This document shows positions 53,147 to 61,956 of a stretch of 64,000 bases of DNA, piece after piece. The notes beneath the pieces are model-generated. The model did no database searches. It saw nothing but the letters and a program-made list of their open reading frames with translations, and was not told the origin of the DNA. The stretch lies in contig NZ_CP014766.1 in the NCBI RefSeq assembly GCF_001611675.1, forward strand, positions 434,001 through 498,000, in the 5' to 3' direction. The position numbers and the translations under genes were made by a program. Within the stretch, counting starts at the first letter, position 1. Each line of letters opens with the position of its first letter. The stretch comes from Pontibacter akesuensis. GTDB taxonomy: Bacteria > Bacteroidota > Bacteroidia > Cytophagales > Hymenobacteraceae.

Positions 53147-54091
53147 TTAGTCTAGGATTACCACAACTTTGCCTCTCGTTTTGCGCGTTTCCACCTGCTC
53201 GTGCGCCTTGGCCATCTCCTCAAACGGAAACGTGTGGGCCACATGCGACCGCAGGTGCCCCTGCCGCAGCAGATCGGCCAGTTGCGTCTGATCCTCGCCG
53301 CTGGAATGCACCAGGTAGCTTTTCGCTTCGATATTACGTTTCTTTGCCTCGGCCTGCACCGCTTCAGTAGCCCCGCCCAGAATAGAGACAATCGTCCCTC
53401 CTTCTCTTAATGTGGCCAGGGACCTGCGGGTATTTTCCTCTCCCAAAGAATCGAGCACAATATCGGCATCCATCACCACATCCTCCACATTATACTTGTG
53501 GTAATCGATCTGCTCGACTGCACCCATGTTGCGCAGGAACTCGTGGTTTTCTTCAGAAGCAGTACCAATCACAATGGCCTTGTAATAATTCGCAATCTGT
53601 ACGGCATAATGCCCCACGCCACCTGCTGCAGCGTGAATCAGCACGCGTTGCCCTGCTTTTATACCTGCCTGATGCACCAGTACTTGCCAGGCCGTAAGGG
53701 CGGCTAATGTGGCCGCAGCTGCCTCTCCGTGCGAGATGTTCGCAGGCTTGTGCGCCAGATGCGATTCCGGAGCGGCGACATACTCAGCATAGGCCTTGCC
53801 GTGTCCCGGGAAGTTTACCATGCCGAACACCTCGTCGCCCACCTTGAAATATTTCACGTCATCGCCCACGGCCACCACCTCACCGGAAATATCCCACCCA
53901 ACAATAATTGGGTTCTCCTCCTTCAAAGAATTGTAAAGTGCCTTGCCCTCCCGCACCTTGGTATCGACGGGGTTTATGCTGATGGCTCTTACTTTTACCA
54001 GCACCTCGTTTGGCTTGGGCGTTGGTGTGTCTATTTCCTGTAACTGTAGATTTTGCGGGGCACCGGGCTCTTGTAGTATGTATGCTTTCAT
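53147..54091 (-). CDS. medium-chain NADPH:quinone oxidoreductase-type dehydrogenase
   Basis: This 314-aa NADPH-dependent MDR enzyme of the quinone oxidoreductase/enoyl reductase kind has no zinc-site cysteines. The N-terminal domain starts KAYILQEPGAPQNLQLQEIDTP. The NADPH-binding motif is VLIHAAAGGVGHYAVQIAN (~residue 145-165). It probably reduces quinones or alpha,beta-unsaturated carbonyls. It is the first gene of an operon with a DinB-like gene. Confidence 0.92.
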   Translation of the reverse strand: MKAYILQEPGAPQNLQLQEIDTPTPKPNEVLVKVRAISINPVDTKVREGKALYNSLKEENPIIVGWDISGEVVAVGDDVKYFKVGDEVFGMVNFPGHGKAYAEYVAAPESHLAHKPANISHGEAAAATLAALTAWQVLVHQAGIKAGQRVLIHAAAGGVGHYAVQIANYYKAIVIGTASEENHEFLRNMGAVEQIDYHKYNVEDVVMDADIVLDSLGEENTRRSLATLREGGTIVSILGGATEAVQAEAKKRNIEAKSYLVHSSGEDQTQLADLLRQGHLRSHVAHTFPFEEMAKAHEQVETRKTRGKVVVILD

Positions 54092-54248
54092 AGTTTTTGA
54101 ATTTGGAGTATGATAAATGCTACTTATTCAAACCCGGGCAAGTATAAAAAGTTGTGCCGGTACAAAAGAAAGCCTGACTCAACAGCTCTGCCGTAGCCTC
54201 TTCAGTTTCTTTCAACCAACTGCTATAGCCGTACTTATACTTGCTGCC

Positions 54249-54869
54249 TTAAATTTGATTTCTGTCCCGCCTGTGCAAATATTCCAGCACCTCTTCCGCA
54301 TAAGCCAGGTCACCTTTTTGGTTGTATTTGTGGATACGCTCTATTTCCCCGGCTATCAGCCCTGCACGGGTATCTTCTACTTTTCCCTGCGAATGGTTTG
54401 CTTCCTGGCACCAGGGCAGTGGCTCCCCAGCCTGGCTGTGCAGGCGCAACGACGGGTAATGTGCGAAGGCAGCTGTAACGGCAGCCATAAAAGCACGGGG
54501 CTGCTGAAAAGGCGATGCCACTACAATAACCGTTTTATAAGCTTGTGCGATGGCATGTTTTGCCATCGCACAAGCTTCGATGCGGGTGTGCAGTATTTCT
54601 GTTTCAGGAGAAGGAACGGCCTCTATTTGCTCAGGTTTGATGCCGATTTTTGTTAGTTCCTGCTGCCAGCTCTCAAAGCCCGGATAGCCGCTTTTCGGTT
54701 CAGAATTCAGGAACATGACTTTCTTTGCCTGCCCCTGCTCCAGGAGCTTTTTGGCAGTAGCGAATACGGAGCGTTGGTTATCTTCAGTTTGCCCGAACAG
54801 GAAAACAGCATCCGCTGTTTCGGGCGGCAGGGTATCGGCTAGGCTACGGATTATAAGTTCTTCCAGCAT
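54249..54869 (-). CDS. YdcF/DUF218-family protein
   Basis: This 206-aa cytoplasmic protein is of the YdcF (DUF218) fold. Typical features are ADAVFLFGQ near the N terminus, the SxxT-like segment SPETEILHTRIEA and VIVVASPFQQPRAF. It lacks the membrane helix of ElyC. The function is unknown. The coding sequence contains a 17-bp perfect inverted repeat (54539-54577) encoding part of ACAMAKHAIAQAYKT. Confidence 0.87.
   Translation of the reverse strand: MLEELIIRSLADTLPPETADAVFLFGQTEDNQRSVFATAKKLLEQGQAKKVMFLNSEPKSGYPGFESWQQELTKIGIKPEQIEAVPSPETEILHTRIEACAMAKHAIAQAYKTVIVVASPFQQPRAFMAAVTAAFAHYPSLRLHSQAGEPLPWCQEANHSQGKVEDTRAGLIAGEIERIHKYNQKGDLAYAEEVLEYLHRRDRNQI
54539..54577. repeat. 17-bp perfect inverted repeat within a coding region
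   Basis: AAGCTTGTGCGATGGCA (54539-54555) and TGCCATCGCACAAGCTT (54561-54577) are exact inverted repeats around a TGTTT loop. In RNA this would be a very stable hairpin in the middle of the ydcF-like message. Confidence 0.9.
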
Positions 54870-54973
54870 AGCTCCACTTATACGCTTTTGTTTTTAAAGG
54901 GATAGCTACACGTGCGCCTAAAGCCATTAAGCTTTGAAAAATTTGCTACTTTAGCCTTAAAATTAAGCTGCTT

Positions 54974-55396
54974 ATGAAAGTCTACTTCTCTTTTACCCTC
55001 CTGATGCTTTTCTCTATTGTAGCGCAGGCGCAAAACCTTGCCCAAGATTCAGCAGCGGTAGTGGCACCAGCGGCCTTGCAGCTAAAAGGTTACAACAACC
55101 GCGACATTGAGACATTCGCTAAAGCCTACAGCGACACGGTGAAAGTATACAGCAGCCCGGGCAAGCTAAGCTACCAGGGAAAGGAGGAGTTACGCAAACG
55201 CTACGGCAGCAAGTTTGCCAGCACCCCAGACCTGCACTGCGAACTCGTGAACCGGATCGTGTCGGGGAATGTGGTGATTGACCATGAGCGGGTACAGATA
55301 AGCAAAGACCGCCCACGCATGGAGGCTATTGCTGTTTACAGAGTGAAGGATGGGTTGATCTACGAAGTCACCTTTATTTCACCGAACAAGAACTAA
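54974..55396 (+). CDS. secreted SnoaL/NTF2-like protein
   Basis: This 140-aa protein has a signal peptide (MKVYFSFTLLMLFSIVAQAQ) followed by an NTF2/SnoaL-like alpha+beta fold. It has QLKGYNNRDIETFAKAYSDTVKVYSSPG, GKEELRKRYGSKFA and the strand set VNRIVSGNVVIDHERVQI. Enzymatic or ligand-binding roles are both known in this superfamily; none can be chosen. It stands alone. Confidence 0.88.
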   Translation: MKVYFSFTLLMLFSIVAQAQNLAQDSAAVVAPAALQLKGYNNRDIETFAKAYSDTVKVYSSPGKLSYQGKEELRKRYGSKFASTPDLHCELVNRIVSGNVVIDHERVQISKDRPRMEAIAVYRVKDGLIYEVTFISPNKN

Positions 55397-55559
55397 CGCG
55401 GCTAACGTTACCTGCGCCTTTTCTGCGTTGCCTGGTAACAACGGACTTACATTGTTATACATTCTGCTCCTGCGGTTTATTTCAGAAGCAACAGCTTTTC
55501 ATTTGCCCGCATGCATAGCTGGCCGTATACTTTAGCAGCAATTTCCTACTTTTGTACCT

Positions 55560-55787
55560 ATGGCAGAAGAACAGAAAAACAACCCGCTTCACGGTAAAAC
55601 GCTCCAGTCGATATTGGAGCACCTGGTGGAGGTATATGGCTGGGAAGAACTAAGCTACAAGATTAACATCAACTGCTTTAAGAGTAACCCAAGTATAAAA
55701 TCAAGCCTCACCTTTCTGCGCCGCACGCCCTGGGCCCGCGAGAAAGTAGAAAGCCTTTACCTGTACACTCTCCGCAAGTTTGGTTGA
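55560..55787 (+). CDS. VF530-family DNA-binding protein (DUF2132)
   Basis: This 75-aa protein matches the VF530/DUF2132 family: [51 protein letters not shown] and [11 protein letters not shown] structure exists for a Vibrio member and DNA binding has been proposed. TACTTTTG (55547-55554) matches a -7 element, only 5 bp before the ATG, so transcription may begin at or next to the start codon. Confidence 0.9.
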   Translation: MAEEQKNNPLHGKTLQSILEHLVEVYGWEELSYKININCFKSNPSIKSSLTFLRRTPWAREKVESLYLYTLRKFG

Positions 55788-56091
55788 AGTTAGGTTTGAG
55801 ATTTTCTATGAGTGCTTTTTTTACACACCAGCAGGAAGCAAAGGTGTTGTAATAGTTCAGTTGGCGAAGCGCATCCTGGGCTAGTGAGTGTTTTTAACTT
55901 CCGTGTTACCTCCCGCTACTACTGAGTAGCTTGTCTTGCTACTTTTTTACTGTTGGCACCAGCCAGGTTTACACTCACTACTGATTACAATAGCTTAACC
56001 GTTTTACGCCCTACACCAGCTTTACTTTTAAAGTATAAATTCTCATTTTGGCTATACCAGGATAAGTTATCATTCAACCTAACAAGCCATT
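55788..56091. other. 304-bp intergenic region
   Basis: I see no gene. A weak stem GCTACT/AGTAGC near 55914-55930 and T-rich runs (55938-55950) may end the VF530 transcript. A heptamer copy lies at 56031-56037. Confidence 0.45.
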
Positions 56092-56601
56092 ATGCAGATA
56101 GAGCTACAAAAGAAACTTACTGCAGCAGCACCAGCAGAGGGGTCCTTTGCTCCTCTGCACATTAACCTTCTTCACCAGCAGCCATCAAGAATTTATTCCC
56201 ACCGCAAGTTCTTTGCCGTTGCAACCGCGGTCCTTGCAGCATGCTTGCTTGTGTCGCTTCACTTAAACTTTGGTTGGCTAAATTTATCGCTTTCGCTGTT
56301 TGTCGCCCTGCAGGGGTATAATTTTTTCTGCTACCTATCCGGGAAAAGCCCCTTGTGGTTTATGTTAGGATCAAGCTATTTGATACTGAACAAAAAGGGA
56401 ATAACATATAAGCAGCGCAAAGGGAAACACCATAAAATAGACTGGGAGGAAATTGATATGCTATACGTGCACCTGTTTTCTGCTGAACTGATCCTGAAAA
56501 ACGACGGTACCCTGACAATTGACCTGGAGAGCCTGACAGATGAAAACCTGCAACTTGTTACATGCAGGCTACAGGAGGTAAAAGAGCAGTGGCAGATTTA
56601 A
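56092..56601 (+). CDS. hypothetical membrane protein with PH-like tail
   Basis: This 169-aa protein has a soluble N terminus (~45 aa) and two adjacent hydrophobic helices (~45-95: FFAVATAVLAACLLVSLHLN and LNLSLSLFVALQGYNFFCYL). A C-terminal beta-rich domain follows (YLILNKKGITYKQRKGKHHKIDWEEIDMLYVHLFSAELIL), like bacterial PH domains. I recognise no named family. It converges on recQ with 10 bp between stops. Confidence 0.75.
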   Translation: MQIELQKKLTAAAPAEGSFAPLHINLLHQQPSRIYSHRKFFAVATAVLAACLLVSLHLNFGWLNLSLSLFVALQGYNFFCYLSGKSPLWFMLGSSYLILNKKGITYKQRKGKHHKIDWEEIDMLYVHLFSAELILKNDGTLTIDLESLTDENLQLVTCRLQEVKEQWQI

Positions 56602-56611
56602 GAGAGTTGGT

Positions 56612-58519
56612 TTAACTTAACTCCAACTTCCCCGACTCCATACACCTGAACCTGCCCACATCCAGCAGTTCCCGAATCAGCTCGGTTACGGTTTCTGCAT
56701 TCTTTGGATCAAACTGCTCCACCAGTTCCTTAGGCAAGTAGGACTTCACCTGCACTAACTGCAGCAGCTTTTCCCGCAGCGCCTCGTGCTCCTGGTTTTC
56801 GCGTGCCTTTTTCCGCTCTGCCAGGCAGTAATCACAAATGCGGCAGCTTATGTCCGTCACTTCCCCAAAGTACACAAGCAGTAATTGCGTACGGCAGCGG
56901 TTCGTTGCCTCCACATAGCGGCCCACTTCTTTGGCCTGTTGCACGGCTCTTTCCCGGAGCGTGTTCAGCTTTTTCGTGTCCAGCAGCAACCGGCTCACAT
57001 CTTCTCTTGGAGCCGTGAAAGTGAGTTGCGGCGAGTCGTGCTGCGGCTCATAACTCAGTACCCCAAGCTTGTGCAGGTACTCCAGCTTTTTGCGCAACTC
57101 CTGCTCGTTTACCTGCAGCAACGAGGCCATCTTGCGCTCCTGCAGCTTCACGTAGTTCACAAACGCTTCTCCGCCATATAACCGAAGTATAAGTTGTATG
57201 AGTTTATCGTGCTCCGGGTTCTTTAGTTGAAAACTGTGTAGCTCGGTATTTTCCAGCAGCAGCAGCAACCGGGAGGGCATGAAGTAGCCTTCGTTCAGTT
57301 GCACGTACCCCTCGCCTTCCAGCCGCTTGATGGCGTGGTGCGCTTCCAGAGCCTTGAGCTTGTACTGCTTCGCGAAGACAGCCAGGTCAAAATCAAAGCT
57401 GCTGAACTGCCCGCTGCCCACCGCTAACTGAAAGTAATTTGCCAGGCACTGGTATACTCTTTTGATGTAGTCCACAGCCGGATGCGCCTCCTCCACCTTC
57501 CGTTGCAGTTCGGCCGCATCGTTCGGTCCGTAGAGGATGGTGGCGTAGGCATACTTCTCATCGCGGCCCGCACGGCCTGCTTCCTGGTAATAAGCCTCCA
57601 GGCTTTCGGGTAAATCCAGGTGCACCACCAACCGCACGTCCGGTTTATCGATGCCCATTCCGAAAGCGTTGGTCGCTACCATCACGCGCACTTTATCCTG
57701 CACCCACTGCGCCTGCGCAGCACTTCGCTCCTCAAACTTCAGCCCGGCATGGTAGGCAGCGGCAGAAATACGGCGGCTCTGGAGGAACCTGGCAATTTCC
57801 ACCGTTTGCCGGCGGCTGCGCACATACACAATGCTCTGCCCCGGCATGCGCTGCAAAATCTCCAACAGTCGGCTTGTTTTATTTTCGGTGTACAGGCAGG
57901 AGTAGGAAAGATTGGAGCGGGCGAAGCTCTTCTGAAAGATGTTCGGTTTCGGGAAATTCAGCTTTTCCTGTATATCCTTTTTAACCTGCTCGGTGGCGGT
58001 GGCTGTCAGGGCAATGACAGGTACACCAGGCAGTGCCTCCCGCAACTCCGCCAGTTGCAGGTAAGGCGGCCGGAAATCATAGCCCCAGGCCGAGATGCAG
58101 TGTGCCTCATCCACAGCCAGCAGCGACACGTTCATACGCTTAACCCGCTCCTGGAACAAATCTGTAAGCAAACGCTCCGGCGATAGGTATAAAAACTTTA
58201 CCTGACCGTACACGCAGTTGTCAAATGCAATATCTATTTCCCGGCGGCTCATACCAGAGTAAATAGCTATAGCCGGGATACCGCGTTTTTTCAGGTGCTC
58301 CACCTGGTCTTTCATCAGGGCGATGAGCGGCGTGATCACCAGGCAAATCCCCTCCTGCGCCAGTGCCGGCACCTGAAAGCACACCGACTTTCCGCCGCCA
58401 GTCGGTAAAAGCGCCAGCGTGTCCTGCCCCGCCAGCACCGACTGTACAATCTCCTCCTGCAGTGGCCGGAAACTGTCGTACCCCCAGTAGGTTTTTAGTA
58501 TGTGGTGGATGTCTTGCAA
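56612..58519 (-). CDS. recQ: RecQ-family ATP-dependent DNA helicase
   Basis: This 3'-5' DNA helicase for repair and fork rescue has 635 aa. Walker A is ALLPTGGGKSVCFQVP (~residue 36-51), the DEAH box is LLAVDEAHCISAWGYDFRP, motif VI includes HLDLPESLEAYYQEAGRAGRD, and a zinc site is formed by CRTQ...CRICDYC (~residue 545-570). The C-terminal HRDC domain of E. coli RecQ is absent. The start appears to be a TTG at 58519; an in-frame stop lies 15 bp upstream, so no earlier start is possible. Its neighbour upstream is an unrelated recombination-like gene. Confidence 0.93.
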   Translation of the reverse strand: MQDIHHILKTYWGYDSFRPLQEEIVQSVLAGQDTLALLPTGGGKSVCFQVPALAQEGICLVITPLIALMKDQVEHLKKRGIPAIAIYSGMSRREIDIAFDNCVYGQVKFLYLSPERLLTDLFQERVKRMNVSLLAVDEAHCISAWGYDFRPPYLQLAELREALPGVPVIALTATATEQVKKDIQEKLNFPKPNIFQKSFARSNLSYSCLYTENKTSRLLEILQRMPGQSIVYVRSRRQTVEIARFLQSRRISAAAYHAGLKFEERSAAQAQWVQDKVRVMVATNAFGMGIDKPDVRLVVHLDLPESLEAYYQEAGRAGRDEKYAYATILYGPNDAAELQRKVEEAHPAVDYIKRVYQCLANYFQLAVGSGQFSSFDFDLAVFAKQYKLKALEAHHAIKRLEGEGYVQLNEGYFMPSRLLLLLENTELHSFQLKNPEHDKLIQLILRLYGGEAFVNYVKLQERKMASLLQVNEQELRKKLEYLHKLGVLSYEPQHDSPQLTFTAPREDVSRLLLDTKKLNTLRERAVQQAKEVGRYVEATNRCRTQLLLVYFGEVTDISCRICDYCLAERKKARENQEHEALREKLLQLVQVKSYLPKELVEQFDPKNAETVTELIRELLDVGRFRCMESGKLELS

Positions 58520-58697
58520 AGAAGTATAGCTTCAGGTAGCGAAGATAATTCATCCCGAACAGAAGTCAGCAAGGGAGCCGTTTTAAAATCAACTCAAAGG
58601 CACTGGAAGTATGGCTTAGGAAGAACTGTAGTATAGCAAACGAGAGCAGATTTATACTTCCTCAACCAGCATAAAATTAACCTTCCGGAAAGGGCAT

Positions 58698-58728
58698 AAA
58701 AAATCCCCGCCTCTTGCGAAGCGGGGAC
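58698..58728 (-). terminator. terminator of the minus-strand gene at 58752
   Basis: ATCCCCGC (58703-58710) pairs with GCGGGGA (58721-58727). On the minus strand the hairpin is followed by a T run (A run 58698-58703). Confidence 0.83.
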
Positions 58729-58751
58729 TATACGTTTTGTAAATGTTTCAA

Positions 58752-59531
58752 TTACGCTGCGGCTGACTGTCCGTCCTCGCGGTCTTCGATCACCTTCTTC
58801 AGTTTCTCAATCGCCTGCGCGGCACGCTCCTCATCAAAGCGGTTAATGTTCAACAGCATTTTTGTCTTTTCCTGGCGCGTAATGGTCGGGTTGTTCAGCA
58901 GTCGAATAATCTCCTCTTTCTGCTTGGCAGAGGCATAACGCACGCTGGCAGATTGCTCTTCCTTCGGCGCCTCGGCTTCCGCAGTGTTTGACGATGATTT
59001 CATCGTCGCTTTCTTCTCCGTTGGCACCGCAGGTTTAGCCGCCTGATCGTTGCCACTGTAGTCCATTTCCTCTACCGGCGTTGGCTCGTAGCCAGCTGCC
59101 CTGATAATCCAGGCCAGAATGTTACGGTATGCCTTACCGATAGCGCGGGTCTGCGCCATACTTGCAATAGCGAATTCCTGGTAGTACTTCTTGCCCTGCT
59201 CACGGTTAGAGCAAATGGCAAAACCGGCACCCACCACTTGCTGGCTACGCAGATCAAGCAAATTCACTTTAGCCTGATACTTTATCTCCTCATCTGTGCT
59301 GATGTTCACCACATGCTCTACGACAGGCAGAATACCCAAGCGCGAGCCGGCATACTGCCAGCCTTCCACGTTCACGTACTCCTTGCCCTGAATATTCTGG
59401 TAAAGCTTGTTCTCTTTTATAAACTTTGCCAGATCAACAGCAAGGTGAAGCGTTTCATCAGATTTAGCAATATCATAGCTTTCGATCTTTGCTTTCTTCT
59501 GCACTTTTATCTCTTTAGTTGATTGATCCAT
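58752..59531 (-). CDS. uncharacterised protein, resembles phage single-strand-annealing-type proteins
   Basis: This 259-aa cytoplasmic protein has a folded core at ~30-155, including KEYVNVEGWQYAGSRLGIL and the motif IASMAQTRAIGKAYRNIL...IIRAAGYEPTPVEEM. A Lys/Glu/Ala linker follows (~160-195), then a C-terminal helical domain (SAKQKEEIIRLLNNPTITRQEKTKMLLNINRF). The MAQTRA and AGYxxTPxEEM segments recall phage proteins that I associate with ERF/Rad52-like annealing or left as hypothetical. No phage genes surround it. It lies between recQ and an ABC gene. Function is a guess from pattern recall. Confidence 0.6.
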   Translation of the reverse strand: MDQSTKEIKVQKKAKIESYDIAKSDETLHLAVDLAKFIKENKLYQNIQGKEYVNVEGWQYAGSRLGILPVVEHVVNISTDEEIKYQAKVNLLDLRSQQVVGAGFAICSNREQGKKYYQEFAIASMAQTRAIGKAYRNILAWIIRAAGYEPTPVEEMDYSGNDQAAKPAVPTEKKATMKSSSNTAEAEAPKEEQSASVRYASAKQKEEIIRLLNNPTITRQEKTKMLLNINRFDEERAAQAIEKLKKVIEDREDGQSAAA

Positions 59532-59861
59532 ACTTTATAGCTTTCATAGTTATTGTACAAAATATAAACACAGCTGTCCTATAAATGGTGCAAAAATTCA
59601 ATAAAAATAATAAATTAATGTATCTGATAATCAGGTATTTATAAATTATTTTCAAAAATATTTTGATCACCAGTTTTCACAGCTGAAAAAGCTAAAAGTT
59701 GAGCAAAGGGTGAAGTATACTTACGAGAAAACAAGAAGAAAAGGTATGGATAAATACTAATACAAAAACAGAAGCAAAAAAGGCAATGGCCCGGAAGTGC
59801 ATTCCTGGGCCATTGCCTTTTTGGTATAAGTATAAACTCTAAGGATTGATGCCATTACAGG
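59532..59861. other. 330-bp A+T-rich intergenic region
   Basis: It lies between the start of the 58752 gene and the stop of the ABC ATPase gene. It holds a long A+T-rich run with the full palindrome AAGTATACTT (59713-59722), the ABC gene's terminator (59776-59822) and a heptamer copy at 59828. No ORF or RNA gene is evident. Confidence 0.55.
59776..59822 (-). terminator. terminator of the ABC ATPase gene
   Basis: AAAAGGCAATGGCCC and GGGCCATTGCCTTTT are exact inverted repeats, flanked by an A run on the left, which is a T run for the minus strand. The stem starts about 40 bp after the stop at 59862. Confidence 0.85.
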
Positions 59862-60557
59862 CTACAGCACCTCAGAGCTTCTGTTTTCGTTGGCTTCCAG
59901 GTGACCGGAAACAATCTGGCCGTCCTTCATCACCAGCGTACGGTCTGCCATGGTGGCCAACTGCTCGTTGTGCGTCACGATCACGAAGGTCTGGTTAAAC
60001 TCCGCGCGCAGGCGGAAAAAGATGTCGTGCAGTTCCTGTGCATTCTTGGAGTCGAGGTTACCGCTGGGCTCATCGGCAAATATCACCTTGGGCGAATTGA
60101 TGAGGGCACGGGCCACGGCGGTACGCTGCTGCTCGCCACCCGAAAGTTCAGAAGGCTTGTGGCGCAGGCGATGCGACAGGTTCAGCATGTGCAGCAACTC
60201 CCCGGCCCTTTCGCGCACTTCCTTCTCTGGCTTGCCCGCCAGAAAGCCGGGCAGGCAGGCATTTTCCAGCGCGGAGAACTCGGGCAGCAGGTTATGGAAC
60301 TGGAAGATAAAGCCAATGTGCCGGTTACGGAAGCGTGCCATCTCCGCCCCGCTCATCCTGGCAATGTTCTTATCATCAAAAATCACCTCACCGGTATCTG
60401 CCGTATCCAGCGTACCCAGTATGTGCAGCAGCGTGCTCTTGCCTGCACCCGATGCCCCCACAATCGAAACCACTTCCCCGGTGCCAATAGTCAGATCGAT
60501 GCCTTTAAGCACATCCAACACACCGTATTTTTTATGAATGTTCTTTACCTGCAGCAC
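59862..60557 (-). CDS. lolD: ABC transporter ATP-binding protein, LolD-like
   Basis: This 231-aa ATPase is of the LolD/MacB type, used for lipoprotein release or macrolide/peptide export. The Walker A motif is [18 protein letters not shown] (~residue 37-54), the signature is [15 protein letters not shown] (~140), Walker B is [13 protein letters not shown], and the switch His is in VTHNE. The pattern [30 protein letters not shown] is characteristic of LolD. No permease gene is adjacent; lolCE would lie elsewhere. The gene is monocistronic. Confidence 0.9.
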   Translation of the reverse strand: MLQVKNIHKKYGVLDVLKGIDLTIGTGEVVSIVGASGAGKSTLLHILGTLDTADTGEVIFDDKNIARMSGAEMARFRNRHIGFIFQFHNLLPEFSALENACLPGFLAGKPEKEVRERAGELLHMLNLSHRLRHKPSELSGGEQQRTAVARALINSPKVIFADEPSGNLDSKNAQELHDIFFRLRAEFNQTFVIVTHNEQLATMADRTLVMKDGQIVSGHLEANENRSSEVL

Positions 60558-60679
60558 TGTGTATGTTTTATCTAAAATTTGGCCCTGATAACTACTGTTA
60601 ATCTTCCAAAGCTACAAATTTTCCTGATAGTTGGTAAGCCAGGGCAACTGGTACAGGCTATATTTATACCCTGCACAGG

Positions 60680-61738
60680 CTACGGCGCATCTGCAGGAGC
60701 GTTCGGTGCCGCACGCTCCAACACATCTTTCACATACAACTCGTTTATCACCACCATAAGCACGGCTAACAGCGGCGCGGCCAGCAACAAGCCCAGAGCG
60801 CCCTGCACCAGGCCTAACAACACCTGGAAGAAAAGCAGCAGGGCTGGCGGTAAGTCAACAGTTTTATGAAAGATGATGGGAGTGAGCATGTAACTCTCCA
60901 CTAGCTGAATACCAGCATATAGCAGGAGGACATACAGTGCCATCTGCGGGCTGACTGTCAGGCCGATTAACACAGCAGGAACACCCGCTAGCAACGGCCC
61001 AACATTTGGCACAAAGGCAAAAAGAAAAGCAATAAGCGCCAGGGCAAAAGGCAGCGGCAGGCCCAGCAAACTATAGCCTACAGCCGTACTAACGCCCACT
61101 ACAGCCATCGCCAGAAACATGGCAAGCAACCACAGCTTTAGCGAATGGTAGCACATGCCCAACACCTGCATTATTCTGGAGCGATGCCTAACGGCAAAAA
61201 GCTTGGTGAAGCCTACGGTATAAAGCTTGGGGTTTGCAGCAAGGAAAAGTGCTGTTACAATAACGATGAGGAGATCGGCCAGTATACTTAGCGTTGAGGA
61301 GAAGATGGTCGTTACCCTTGATAGTAACGCTTGTTGTTTGGGGAGCATCTGGCTCATGTCGTTGGGCACTTTTTCGATAACCTGCTGCCCCCAGCTATAG
61401 TCGCTCAACCAGTTTTCTACTTGCGATAACGCCTCCGGAAAACTCGTTTTAAATTCCTTTACCTGACCGCCCACTGTTGGCGCAACCAAATAAATCGCAC
61501 CTCCAATTATGCCAAAGAAAAGCAACACGGCAAACAACAAAGCAAGGCCATCTTTTAAATGTAACTTTGCCTGCAGCATTTCTGCAATACCACTAAAAAG
61601 CACAGCCAGAAGTATACCGGCAAACACAAGCAGGAAGAAATAGCCGTGCCTGCCAAGCATGTAAAATCCTGCAGCAACCAGCAACACAACAGCAGCGGTA
61701 AGGGCAACGCGTTTTGAGTAAGTATAGATGTCCGTCAT
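60680..61738 (-). CDS. AI-2E/PerM-family transporter-like membrane protein
   Basis: This 352-aa inner-membrane protein has about eight helices and belongs to the AI-2E/PerM (UPF0118) family. Family hallmarks are the central GLPLPFALALIAFLFAFVPNVGPLLAGVPAVLIGL and the LVESYMLTPIIFHKTVDLPPALLL segment. Members are reported as autoinducer-2 exporters or Na+/H+ antiporters; which applies here is not known. It is followed on the minus strand by the LolD-like gene after 122 bp. Confidence 0.9.
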   Translation of the reverse strand: MTDIYTYSKRVALTAAVVLLVAAGFYMLGRHGYFFLLVFAGILLAVLFSGIAEMLQAKLHLKDGLALLFAVLLFFGIIGGAIYLVAPTVGGQVKEFKTSFPEALSQVENWLSDYSWGQQVIEKVPNDMSQMLPKQQALLSRVTTIFSSTLSILADLLIVIVTALFLAANPKLYTVGFTKLFAVRHRSRIMQVLGMCYHSLKLWLLAMFLAMAVVGVSTAVGYSLLGLPLPFALALIAFLFAFVPNVGPLLAGVPAVLIGLTVSPQMALYVLLLYAGIQLVESYMLTPIIFHKTVDLPPALLLFFQVLLGLVQGALGLLLAAPLLAVLMVVINELYVKDVLERAAPNAPADAP

Positions 61739-61903
61739 AGTTTACATGTAGGTATTGCTGCCTTGATGGCTATATAGCATAAGTATATTGGTTTACTTTG
61801 ATTGCTGCATACGCGTTGCAAATAGGCTTATAGCCACCTCAGCACAGCACGTGTGGCAACGGGTGGCTGCCACACGCGTATGAATATTTTAAAAATTCAT
61901 TAC

Positions 61904-61934
61904 TTGAAATTAAAGCGATAAAGGCGTACTTTCG
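61904..61934 (+). promoter_or_regulatory. possible promoter of sucC
   Basis: TTG (61904-61906) and TACTTTCG (61927-61934) are spaced by 20 bp, one mismatch from TAnnTTTG. The sucC ATG lies 22 bp downstream. Confidence 0.35.
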
Positions 61935-61956
61935 TGCGTCCAATAAAACTGAAAGC

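Noticed and set aside
58221-58553. 110-codon minus-strand frame starting upstream of recQ with an ATG
   Set aside because: It is out of frame with recQ and gives Gly/Ala-rich nonsense; recQ itself begins at the TTG at 58519.
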